Source: Paramacrobiotus metropolitanus (taxonomy: Eukaryota > Tardigrada > Eutardigrada > Parachela > Macrobiotidae). From it: 64,000 nt of DNA. Positions 8,486 to 19,151 of this stretch are shown here, one piece after another. Made by a program: the position numbers and the translations under genes. Numbering within the stretch: the first letter of the stretch is position 1; the number at the start of each line of letters is the position of its first letter. The stretch is from assembly GCF_019649055.1 (NCBI RefSeq), contig NW_026570247.1:992001-1056000 (forward strand), written 5' to 3'. The notes under the pieces were generated by a model. The model saw only the letters and a list, made by a program, of their open reading frames with translations, made no database searches and was not told the DNA's origin.

Positions 8486-11031
8486 ATTTCCAGAGGTTTT
8501 GTTTATGGATGGAACATACAATGTAACAGCTGAGCGGTACCCGTTGTACGTCTTAGCAGCGCAAGACAACAACGGTTATACTAGACCAATTGCCGTCGGT
8601 TTTGTCACAAAGGACAACAGTGAATGTATCGGAACTTTCCTGAGGTTGTTCAAAGCAACGTCTACTGCCGAAAATGTCGCCCGTATTTCCACGGTGTTTA
8701 TAGACAAGGACCGTAAAGAAATGGCTGCACTCAGGGCCGAACTGCCAGGTGTATGTGTGCTGTTGTGCTGGTTCCATGTGTTGAAGAGCATCAAATTTGA
8801 GGTGGCGGCATCGGGTGAAACGGGATAGCGCAAAAAAGAAATGTTTGCTGCTTTTCAATCACTGTTGTACTCTAAATCAATGGATGAGTACAACGTTCGG
8901 CTCCAAAACTTTGGAAAAGTCTGCACGGAGGAGTTTTATGAGTACTGCGCTCGCAACTGGTTTCCAGTCGTAGATGTGTGGGCATTTTACAAGCGTAAAG
9001 AAGTTCGCGCCTTGGGAAACAACACCACTAACCGTGTGGAGGCTCTAAATCGCGCGATCAAATTGCTGTTCAGGTAGGTGAATTGTAAACAAAGGCACGA
9101 TTGAGAAACAGTTAGATATGTGCAAGTAACAATTTTGTGACAATAATTCTAGTTGGTTTTAAGTTCGTAGGCCATAACGTCCGCTTGCATGTCACTACGT
9201 AACTGAGGCTACTCTTTGTATGCTTCACTAAGGTCCCTCTGTTCTCCGGATGAGATCGGACGTACTGTCCAGCTGCTGCTTAAGCGCAGCGATAGCAGAA
9301 CTCTAACGAGGAAGCAAGGCATAATAAACCTGGTTAACCGATCGATTAACCGGCAGACCTTAACACAGGGCTTAATACACTTTGAAATGAACAAACCACG
9401 CTGTACCGCTACGAGTAGATACGTCATAAAAGCCCAACCCTGGCCGAGTACGATTTAGTTCTGGGTTTAGTGCGCCCGAAATATATGTGACCGAATGCGT
9501 TATCCACGGTGACTAAAACAGTTGACCGTGATGAGTCCACAACGGCAAGACAGCCAGCTCGTCATGACGAACTGAATATGCTACTACCACTGATATCACC
9601 GTTCCGCGTATTTGAAGTTTGGTATTGCAACTTAAAATACAACAACCAGAGTGATTGTAATGTATTGTGTATCCACTAGTGTAGCACGTATAGGTAGTAC
9701 TGAACGGTGCAATCGCTACTCGTGACTGTCGTTGTATCAGCATCTCCGATCGCTAGAATCGCAATTAAAACTGTGGAAAACAGAAATCGTATTTAGGCGA
9801 AGAAAAACAGGAACTGGAAGTTGCTGGGAAACGAAAAACACAAGAAACAGAGACGGTATCGCGTACGTACCTTCCATCTACGTACAATAGTCGTACATCA
9901 CGGTGATGTTCTAATTATGATTGACCAGTACATTTGTCTCCCTGGAATGCAGGTGGAACATCAGCGAGTAGTTGTAAACTGCGGTAAATGAACTCAGGAA
10001 TTGCTGTTAGCTATGTCCGCTGGGTTATCTCTTTGGGCGTCTGTAATTCATGCTTCTATGAACCCGTGCATGGTCGCAAAACATGTAATCGCAGAAGAAG
10101 CAATGTGACTCATGAATAAAAACCTAAAGTACTAAAGGTTACAGTAACTTTGCATGAAAATTGGTATTATCTTATAGCCTCATATAAAATGAGTAATATC
10201 GTTTCGTATCGTTGATGTTTGCAGATGCAACAAAGTTGTTTAAAGTTGGCCAAATTGATATTGTTCTATTAGAGTACCTTTTGACAACCCACATGATCTC
10301 ATTATAGGTCTGTGCAGCGGACTAATATGAAGACCTGCGAAGCTGTCTCTACACTTATCCGTTTCCTAATAATGGCTGATGCGTCGTCGTTGCACTCCGA
10401 TTTTAAGAACATTACTAAGATAACATACGTCAACTGTGCGGAGTTCGGGGCAGAATTGAATCGTGCCGGAAAACTGTTGACGGAGAGCGCTGTTCGCCTT
10501 CTTTACATGCAGATAAAAAAACTGCGGAGCGAAATAGATCATTATAACCTCCAAGAAGTCGATGAGGCAAACTGGATTCTCGTCAACACGCTTACGGATA
10601 CGGTGTACATCATCCAGAGTGAAACTGAAGAGCAAGACAGCGTCAGCCTTAAAAAGAGCGAAAGCCGGCTAGTTTGCTCATGCTTTTTCAACTGTGCCTT
10701 TGGCTTGCCATGCAAACACGTCATGTATATCAGGAAAAGAACAAGTAACGCATACATTCAGATCACGGACGCGATTGGACGGTGGCACCGGTCATTCTCT
10801 GGTGTGGATCCAGACTTTCTGCGCTCAGAAATAATAACTCATGCAGCATGTCATCTTGAGGATGACGACCTCGAAAATTTCGTGGATAGTGAAGTGGGTA
10901 TTAAGTCTATTAAGGGGCGGAGGCCTCCATCCTTTTTCCGCAATGCGATCAGCTTGCCGCCAAAGAACATTTCATCTGTATTGGGAACCGTTGGCGAAGC
11001 GGATACATTTAACGAGATTTACTTGCTATAA
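8486..11031 (+). pseudogene. MULE-type transposase with SWIM zinc finger (ZSWIM1/3-like), two exons, 5' incomplete
   Basis: Exon 8486-9073 follows an acceptor TTTACAG and ends at a strong donor CAG|GTAGGT. Exon 10308-11031 follows CATTATAG, and the two join in phase. The first exon starts FPEVLFMDGTYN, the first catalytic Asp block of the MULE transposase fold. It continues with an IDKD block and a CWFHVLK block, the usual D-D/E-H landmarks of ZSWIM-type proteins. The second exon carries a SWIM finger, CSCFFNCAFGLPCKHV, at about 10675-10722. An in-frame TAG at 8826-8828 interrupts the first exon after the FHVLK block, with the frame continuing on both sides, so this copy is probably dead unless it is a sequencing error. 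N-terminal exons are missing. The AT-hook, Ulp1 and PHD parts usual downstream in such proteins lie inverted at 13869-19138. Confidence 0.75.
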
Positions 11032-11087
11032 TTACGTAATCGTTTACTCATATTATGTACACAACAATGTAATGGTGCAGTATACTC

Positions 11088-11093
11088 AATAAA
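11088..11093 (+). terminator. Polyadenylation signal AATAAA after the MULE gene
   Basis: AATAAA lies 57 bp after the stop codon at 11031. It fits 3' end formation of the plus-strand gene, although AT-rich DNA makes chance occurrence possible. Confidence 0.4.
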
Positions 11094-12004
11094 GCGTTAC
11101 TAAATATATTATATAAATCACAATGAAAAAACTTGTCATTGTACAGCACTGTATATTTTACCGAGTGCGAAAATTTGGCTGATTTCGCATTTGTTCAGCT
11201 AGATATTCTTTTTATTTAACCATGTACTGCTTTTTATAGATCACGTGAAATCGCATCAGCGACGAAATGATCAAAAAGGACCCGGCATCCCGATGGACTG
11301 AGACCCTGGACGTGGACAAGATCTAAGGAAAGCTGCGGAAAAGCTATAGCGACCGTATTCGCACTTTTGCGGAAATGGAGAAGCTGTTTTCTTAAGGTTT
11401 TAGACTTTCGGGTTTTGGACACGTTTTCTTCAATATACAGCCAATTGCGACATTTCATTTCATTAGTATTTTAATTTGATGTGTCATAATGTGCTCCGTG
11501 GGCCATGGTCAGCACAATGTCCTGAATGCTGTCGCCGGTATTTCCGTTATCGTCCTGCCAGCGCTGATTATTCGTACGTTCGAATAATAATTCATCTTTC
11601 ATTCTTTTAGAATACAGATACTTAATAATTCGTTGCTGTAAGATTTTCCTAATTTCAAAATTTAGTGCATTCCTGATTTGGCCTAATTATGGAAGGCAAC
11701 ATAATATAATTTTCTTAGTAAAAATAATTGTTTGAGCTGTGTGAACGAGCTCTGTACAGACATTCCAAAGCCCAAGATAAATTGTCCGAAGTCCAAGTTT
11801 CTGTCAGATATTTTGGGGATTGACTGGCAGTCAGGTCGGCTACTTGTATGTTTATGAGCGAGCTGGTCACAGCTACACGCGTGCCGCACACCAGCTCGTT
11901 TTAAGCCATACGCACAAACCAATTTCGACGGCCGGAAGTTTTACTTATATAGATGGGTGCTAATTTATGTGGGCTATGGATATTTTACCCCAGTATTCTG
12001 CAGT

Positions 12005-12159
12005 GTGGCAAAATCGCCTTTTGCTATTTTGCCCCAGTATGTGGGGCAAAATAGCCTTTCGCTATGTTGCCCCACACTGCGCCCAAATAGTCTTTAACTA
12101 TTTTGCCCCAGTATAGTCGGCACTGACTCGGCAGAATAGCCTTTGGTCATTTTGCCACA
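12005..12159 (+). repeat. Four tandem hairpins of the type GGCAAAATAGCC...GCTATTTTGCC
   Basis: Units lie at about 12005-12035, 12042-12074, 12079-12110 and 12129-12159. Each is an imperfect palindrome: a left arm like GGGGCAAAATAGC, a 4-5 nt loop CTTTN, and a right arm like GCTATTTTGCCCC. Units are separated by 5-18 bp of CAGTATG-like spacer. The arms diverge between units but remain largely complementary. Confidence 0.75.
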
Positions 12160-12949
12160 CGTTGTGTGTTCGAATGGTGTGACGTATTGCGATGTCTCGC
12201 GAATTGTTCTTGCACGGGTCGTAGCAACCTCACTGCAATCAGCATGTTGTTGCTACGTTTGTTATCAGTTGTTTGTATGCAGTCTTATGCAGCGATTAAT
12301 ATCAATGTATTCGGCCGCGCTACTTACAGCTCTATCGCACCAGCCACCAAGTATGGACAGTTGTATAGAATAAGTTAAGAATTATTTTCTTACGTCGTTT
12401 TTTTGCAAGTTTGCCACTAGCTTTTATGGCAAATCCAGCAACATCAAAATCAAATTCTTTGGATGTGCCAGCAGGGAGACGAGCGGTGTTTCAGAAGAAG
12501 TGGTAGCGGCCGCACAGTGTTGCGCGGTACTTCGGTATTGCCCTATCTTCCTGCTTAAAAGCTGCTTGTCGATGTGAAAATGCCTTCAAATTCTCTTGGG
12601 ATGACTGTTACTAAACCGCACTGAACTTGTTCGGCTGGGATATCATTATAATAAGGAATTATCGTGGTTTTTTTTATTAGGAAAACTAGCTAAAAGTTGG
12701 TTTAAGCCTTTCTAGAATCTTGCATTTAATTATTCAAGTAAGTCGTTATAACTTATAAGGAAATGGACGACTATGCGTTTTAACCTAGGCTGCCATCGAG
12801 CAACTGCACGAGTACCGAACACTACTACCGTGCACTTCACAGAGCTCGGTACGTGCGAGATTGACCGCACCAAGACTTCCATCCAGAGAGAATGACCAAA
12901 TTACCACTAATGAGCAGTGCACCTATCTTGAATGAGTGGCTGAGTTGTC

Positions 12950-13270
12950 AACACTGTCCAGTACAAAGTGCGGATTAGGTTATTGAGTAACTGGGTTTCT
13001 ACTACTGTTCCGTGAACAGAGGTCGCTAAGTGAATCAGTGACCAAATCTACCAAAAATACCAACTGTCCAGTGCAGAGCCCGTTAGGTGATTGAGTAACC
13101 AACGTTCTCTACTGTCTAGTGTCTAGTGCATAGATGCAACAGACGAATAGAGGTGTTAAGAAAGTGAGTGACCGCGCTAGACAACTATCCAGTGAATAGC
13201 GTTGCAGAGGACCAGAGGTGTTAGAAAATTGAGTGACCGAGCTACCGTAACCGTTCAGAGGACATTTGTG
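12950..13270 (+). repeat. Degenerate tandem repeat, period roughly 65-75 bp
   Basis: Recurring blocks of the form CTGTCCAGTGCAGAG, GGTGTTAGG and TGAGTGACC appear at least five times in this order between about 12950 and 13270, with weaker units on both sides. Units have diverged strongly, so the exact period and copy number need a dot plot. No coding content. Confidence 0.5.
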
Positions 13271-13868
13271 CTAGGAAAAGTAGTGATTCATTCGTTGCAC
13301 ATAACTTTAGCGGAGCGATTAGCCGTTTTACCACATAGTGCCACATCAGTCCAGTTTCACCTCAGCATCTTGTGGGTGAGTGACTACCAAAGAATAAGTG
13401 GTGGATTGCTGATTGCTCTAATAAAGCGGTAACACCGAAACACCATTCTGAATGTATGGCGAGTGGCGACAAAACGCCAATTTTAAGAGCAAAATTTTCA
13501 GAATTCAAATCTTTGATTACGAATACAAGAAACGCAAATGCCATAGCCGAGGCTGTTTCTTTTAATACTACAGTAGTAATTCTGGGAGAAAATTTTACAA
13601 CGCCAGGCGACCACTATCTGCGCAACGTCAGTGTCAGTTTGGTTGTACTGCTGAAGCTGTCATAACAGAACATGCTAGTAAAAAAATTTGCATACGAAAA
13701 CAGAAACAGGTCTAGGAAACGCAGCTAGACATTTCGATAGCCAAAAAATGTGAAAACACAACAAAGTGTATAAAAAAATCTCTAACAGTATAGCCTTGGA
13801 CGTTGAGCGAAGAAAAAACTGCTGAACGAGCTAAGTGTTCCGTGCTACTCGCATTACGGTTCGACCGT

Positions 13869-14255
13869 TTATTCAATATCCAAGTTTTCTGCAAAATCGC
13901 TAACGGGCAAGCTTTCGTCACTTCTGCAAAAGCTGCAAAGCCAATTTTTATTCATTGGCCGTGGGTCCCGTTGCTGTTCTACGCAAGAACGATGAAAAAG
14001 CTTAATTACACACAACCTGTTGGCGCACTTAATCATTGGTTCAGTGTGAAAGGCTTCCAAAAATTCAGATGGCATCTTCGGCATACGACAGTAGCAATGT
14101 ATCTTGACAATCTTGGCTTTTTCCCAACTTGGACGAATCGTGCAACTGTAAGAGCGGTCAGCAGCTGAGGGGAATCCGGCACCTTTGTTGAAGGATCCAG
14201 CTTCAAGCCGCTCAACGAGATAGTTTCGGCATTTCTCAAACGGCTGATCACTATC
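13869..14255 (-). pseudogene. Terminal exon: end of Ulp1 domain and PHD-type zinc finger
   Basis: The exon follows acceptor CTGCAG and stays open to a stop at 13869. The first part (FEKCRNYLVERLEAG) matches the last helix of Ulp1 domains in this family. A zinc finger follows, with spacing CYC, then C-x3-C, H-x2-C and W-x-C-x2-C (HCYCRMP, IKCANRLC, FHRSC, NWLCSFC), which is the C4HC3 order of a PHD finger. PHD fingers bind histone tails, so this part could direct an element protein to chromatin; that role is inferred. The exon is undamaged. Confidence 0.7.
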
Positions 14256-15225
14256 CTGCAGCAGTACGAGTATAACATAACTATAACTTCACTTGTTGCT
14301 ATTTGGTTAACGCTACTTTTACAATGTGGTTTCGCTGGTACGGTACTTTTACAATGTTTTACCATCTTTGTCTTTTTAAAGTTAGATTAAACAGTGAAAT
14401 AATAATAGCAGCCATCATTTTGCAGCAAACGGTAATGACACTGCATTTTACCAGGTTTAACTGTGCAAAAATCATGTATCTGATGAGGAACAGACGGAGC
14501 GAGAGCTACCGTCTGTGTCAGTAGCATGCAAACAGTAAAACCACATTTCGTGAACGCAGCATAGTATTAAGAGCTGTAGTATTATTCTTTAGTAGACTAG
14601 TCTGCAACGACGTATGCTATCAGTAATTTTATAATAAAAGATACGTGAACATGTCGAATGTTACGAAAGGAAACTGCAAGTTGAAATAAAAAACGAACAA
14701 ACTCCTAATTAGGTTAAAAAACGAACGAGCAACAATGGCATTACTCATTGACGACTAACGTGACCATCAAAACTAACGAGTGCATATGCTGTTATAAAAC
14801 CGTTGTCGTTCTTCGTGTATACGGGAGACTGTTAAGGTCACATCGAGTGCCTAGGCGTTCATTCCGATTCTTTGCCGGATCGTGTCGTGCATATATTTTT
14901 AGCGAAGTTCTTAATGAGTTTTCTTTTCCACAAGTTCGAAGTATAAGCATTAGATAGTTTGCTGCGATTTCGCAAGAAGCATCAAAGATGGTACAATGGA
15001 CTGTAATACTGTGTACACGCTGGCCGATATAACGGCTAAAGTCACTCAGGCATCTCGTCCAGCCCGACGTCTACTGTACTTAGTTTTGCAGTATACTCGG
15101 TCCGTAACAACTGCGTAGTGGAGCGGCTACTTGGAAACCGTTTTGGAAACACGTTGAAGCTTTTCTGGACTGTACACAACGCACAGGTCAGAAAGCCGAT
15201 ACTAACATCAGTTTTTGGCGCTTAC

Positions 15226-15801
15226 CTTCTGTAGATCGAACGTCATATATGTCGGATCTTTGCCTCTGCACAGGAGATCACCGTAAGCTGTTGCATATAC
15301 TCCGCAGTCTTTTCCGTTTCGTTGTCGCTGCACCATGATGAACGATCGAAGCAATCGCCTGTTTCATAAACGTCGTAACAGACATCCTGAGACTGTCGAA
15401 GATATTAACACAATTTTCGGGTCCACTGTGGACGTTAGTAAGCGTGATCCAATGGTTGCCGCCATGATTAAGAACTTGAATCTTCTTCGAATCGGACTTA
15501 TCGGGATCAAACCAATGCAAAATAGCGTTTTCTCTCCACACCTTGATAATTTCTCGCGCTCTCTCCATTTGAGCTGCGGTCATTTGCGGGCTGGATTCAA
15601 GCTCGAACGTGTTGAAATAACAAACGTCAATAAATCCGCCGATATGTGGATTTTCATGCTTCATAATCCTGAGTGCGGCGGTGATAGTTGTTTCGCCGAG
15701 CCACCCACCTCCAGCTTTTTCTAGGATTTCTGCCCAGTGCCACAAGCCTAAATCAACTTCTTGGCAAGTTATCCAATTGCAGTTCCTGGTCAGAGAGGAA
15801 T
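15226..15801 (-). pseudogene. Ulp1/SENP-like protease exon with frameshift
   Basis: The exon opens after acceptor TTTTTTTGACAG and ends at donor AAG|GTAAGC. It encodes GGGWLGETTITAALRIM, the usual 'W-L-x-D/E...I-x-A-A' start of Ulp1 domains in mobile-element proteins. The catalytic His follows in GNHWITL and the catalytic Asp in NIFDSL. The oxyanion Gln and catalytic Cys (VQRQ...NGKDCGVYA; Cys codon at 15304-15306) are present but in another frame, so a single-base shift lies near 15335. All three catalytic residues therefore survive as DNA, but the frame does not. The family cleaves ubiquitin-like modifiers. In transposon proteins its substrate is unknown. Confidence 0.75.
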
Positions 15802-17128
15802 CTGTCAAAAAAACTCAAACAATTGAATATCTGACAACGGATGCGCAAGCAACAATTGCAGGGGTGCTACGACAAAGTTGGGACACTTTTGTCAAACAAC
15901 TGCCAAATATTTCTATACGTGTTACGTTTTTGTATTTGAACTTCTCCCATGCAACTTTTTAGAGCAAATCCAGAAAAACTAAAACCGGCGCCATTTGAGC
16001 AGTCAATAGCGGTCCGAGCGTTGATTTAGGGGAAGAGGTAGTAGTCCTTTGGGGACTGCTTATATCTGTCCTAACAAATTCGTCAATCAAAATTCTTGCG
16101 TGAACTTTTCTGTTAGCTGTTGAGTGGCTCAAAAAGTATTTGTTATGGGCCAGAACAAAAATCTTTCTCGTTCAGTGGTTGACTTAGCGCGGCAGCAAGG
16201 GGTATGACCCATAGATTTGTACATTGAAAATGGCCTACAGAGAATTGTGGTTGCCTAGCGCATAAATTGAGATAATGTAGAATTAGTACATTTCATAGAT
16301 AAATTCGATGTCCTGGTAGTTGATTTTTGTGTGCCAAGAAATACCTGCCTCATAGGCGGAGAGGTGGAAGCGCAAGAAGAGCGGAAGAAAAGAACAGCAA
16401 AACGGTAGGCTGTGCGGTAAGCTCGCAAATAATGTCACCTTCACTTTGATAGTGCTCGCGGAAGCACTGCAGGTCATAAAGGCTTACTGAAATCCTGTGG
16501 CACCCCCTACAGGAGAACTGGATGATAAACAAATGTGGTTTTTTACCTTTGGACAACGGCCTCAACAGAATTTTTAAAAAAATAATGGGCATAGGGAAAG
16601 CTGGAAATCCATACGGGTTTAGCGGTTTCTTTAGCTGATTTACTTTAGTTTTCCCCCTGGGACTTTAGGCGTGGCACTGAATGACCGAAGCGAAGGCAGA
16701 AATTTATTTGCTGTACAGTACCGACTTTGATGTCAGCATTGTAGTTCATACGCCAGCCGAAGCGTAGCGCCGACAGCCCTCTACATACACCGCTAACGGA
16801 AAATGTAAAAGTGCGGTAGTCACAACCATCCGCAGCCAAATATATGTACTTTACTTTACTAACAAAGTATGTACTTAACTTTATGAAGACTTTACTAAGA
16901 AACTGCACTTGTTATTGGCAGGAACTGCATTACCGAAGCAGTCATTCCGCTAGAGGGTTGTGTGCACTAGAAAGTGACGACAATGCCCTTAGAGAGTTCT
17001 GTGCACTGGACACTGGTGGTAGTTCGATTCATCTAGCGGGATCTGAATACCGGACAGCAGTGACTAATCGCCTCATTTCTTCACGGCTTTGTAATCTGAG
17101 CAGTAATGGTATTTTCGTATCTGAGCAG

Positions 17129-17154
17129 TAATCAATCAATCAATCAATCAATCA
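17129..17154 (+). repeat. AATC microsatellite
   Basis: About six perfect AATC units inside the large intron (15802-17275) of the minus-strand Ulp1 gene. Confidence 0.9.
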
Positions 17155-19151
17155 CTTTAAGTTTTTGAAATAGTCCATCGAAAAATTATCTTTCGAAAAA
17201 TTATGAGTTGAAAAATTATTCTGATGGCTGGATTCGTACGAATCAAGTATGCAAAACTTTTTTTATCTCTCTTACCGCGAATCTCGACACCAAAAGAGGC
17301 TGCCTGCTGATACCAAAGCTGTATGACTGTCCATTCCATCATACCATGAGCTGTGCCCCTCAGGTTATTCAGCGTTCGGAAAAACATTCTCCAACCACGA
17401 TAATCTCCAGGATAAATGATGTCCTTGCGCAGATCTTTGATCTTTAGCATTCCCCTGCTCTGCCTGTTTGATGGATGGTCTTTCGCTATAGCTGTCACCC
17501 GCTCGATCGCGTTCGTGGAAAAATACTTGGCCAGTTCCTTAATGGCTTCCATACGTTGGATTCTTTTTGTTCGTTCGTGAAATCGACGTCCTGAACCTCG
17601 TCTGAATTACTTTGACCAACAGACATGCGTTCTTCAAGATCTGATTTCGGTAAACTGTCACAAATATCGGAGGTGAAAGGCAGTGGTGAATCTTCGCTAA
17701 TCTGTAACCAAATATATCAATATTTTTCTTATCAATAGGCGCCGCCAGTGTCAGATTTGATCTCAACAGCTTTTTAATACCAAAACAGCAGTTTCGTCGC
17801 GCGTCTTTTTCGTCTTTTTCCCAGGAGTGTTGAACTTCACTTTTCTTTTTCCTCCTTTTGGTCTTCCCGGAGGGTTCCCTGCTATACCCGCGAGTTTGAA
17901 AGGAATCAATTTAAACGGATCCAAAGTTCCTTCGATGGCCACTGTTCTTACATCGTTGGTGCCGTTGTTCGGTAGCTTCTCTACAATGTACACACTGTAT
18001 GCATGGGACGCTAAATGCAACAGGTGTGATTTTAAATTATGAACGCTTTTGACAGTCTGTTTTATAACAGCCTAGGTTGGAGCGCACTGCATCAAAGGTC
18101 AAGAAGTTCTACAGCGAGTTGAAACGTGTACAGTAGGCCTTTCATATGGGAGCCAGTTGGCGTCGGCCGATGTCAACCGCACCCTCATTTAAAGGCATGA
18201 GCGTAGAGAATCCCACCACGAATCTGGCGCAGTTGAGATAAACTTTTAACACTCTACGCTTTGAGGCGCATCGTTAGGTCAACCGCGCTAGTATACACTG
18301 CAATTTACTGTAATAAAAAAACACTGGGAGCGCGTTTCTAATTGAATGATCTCTGTATCGGTTGCACGTGTATGCATTAACTGGTTGCTCAACGAATAGC
18401 CGTGCCGGCAAACAGCAGTTGCATTCCACATCCTACCTAATTGCAACATATCAAATATGTTCGGGTAGTTAAGTCACCGCAACTTCTGGTAGTGCTACTC
18501 GGTCATACTTCTGCCACAACAGTACAATGTACCAACTTATCAGAGAACGTTATTTGTGTATTATTTTTTATATTATTTATATTTATAGTTATTACATCCA
18601 TCACCTTCCATCCACCTTACAAATAGTACGTATGTGCTTCTTGCGTGCTGTCTTCGATCGGGACTTCATTCTGAGTCCTATCTAACATTACCTTTGCCGA
18701 AGCTGTACTCAGCCTCCCCGCTTGCTTCCACAGCGGCTAGTGCCGCAAATTGGGGCGCTGTCTGAATCGGATTTTCTGTAACCGTATCAGCGGTAAAATT
18801 CACAATTACATTTGCCTTTCGGCCGGTAGTTTCCATGTCGGGTAAAGCCGTCGACGAAATATTGGTGAGAGTCTGCTGGCTTGGTGAGGTAGCCACCGTT
18901 ATCGGGATGTTCTCACCCGGAACACCATCTTTAACAGCTTTCTCCAGGGTGTGCAACAAGTGCAGATATTCTTCGAAACGCTTCCCCGCATAAACCGCGA
19001 TACCGGAACTGATTTCTTTTGCGATACATAGCGCCCTGTTAAATCGAGCCTCGCGCGACAGCGAGCGGTTGGCCTCACGCTTCGCCGCCTGGCCGCAAAG
19101 ATAGTTTGTGCTCGTGTATCGGACCAGTCAGCCGCCATTTTATCCCCGTTT

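Larger units (their letters stand above)
11094..13868 (+). other. Non-coding stretch between the two gene halves
   Basis: No supported gene. It contains a four-unit hairpin array at about 12.0-12.16 kb and a degenerate tandem repeat at about 12.95-13.27 kb, listed separately. Short ORFs at 11234-11458, 11683-11922, 12143-12373 and 13456-13665 have no recognisable domain or codon signal. Confidence 0.4.
13869..19138 (-). pseudogene. AT-hook / Ulp1-type cysteine protease / PHD-finger gene, five exons, C-terminal half of a ZSWIM-MULE-type protein
   Basis: Exons on the minus strand are about 19138-18693, 18010-17781, 17701-17276, 15801-15226 and 14255-13869. All four introns have GT/AG ends and join in phase (682, 79, 1474 and 970 bp). 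Exon 1 gives a helical region (REARFNRALCIAKEIS). Exon 2 gives an AT-hook-like GNPPGRPKGGKRK. Exon 3 is an acidic linker, exon 4 the Ulp1 core, and exon 5 the end of Ulp1 plus a PHD finger. Frame changes are needed near 19090, near 17555 and near 15335, so it looks degenerate unless these are assembly indels. The order AT-hook, Ulp1, PHD follows the SWIM finger in ZSWIM-type MULE proteins I know of, matching the plus-strand half at 8486-11031. A truncated LINE starts about 15 bp beyond the first codon. Confidence 0.7.

Noticed and set aside
14146-14152. Splice acceptor CTTACAG just before the PHD finger
   Set aside because: The frame is open through it and continues the last Ulp1 helix upstream. 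The acceptor at 14256-14257 gives matching phase with the donor at 15225, so the inner one is not needed.
13803-14168. 121-codon plus-strand ORF
   Set aside because: It is the antisense shadow of the minus-strand PHD-finger exon, which has conserved Cys/His spacing and splice sites.
15335-15724. 129-codon plus-strand ORF
   Set aside because: Antisense shadow of the Ulp1 exon.
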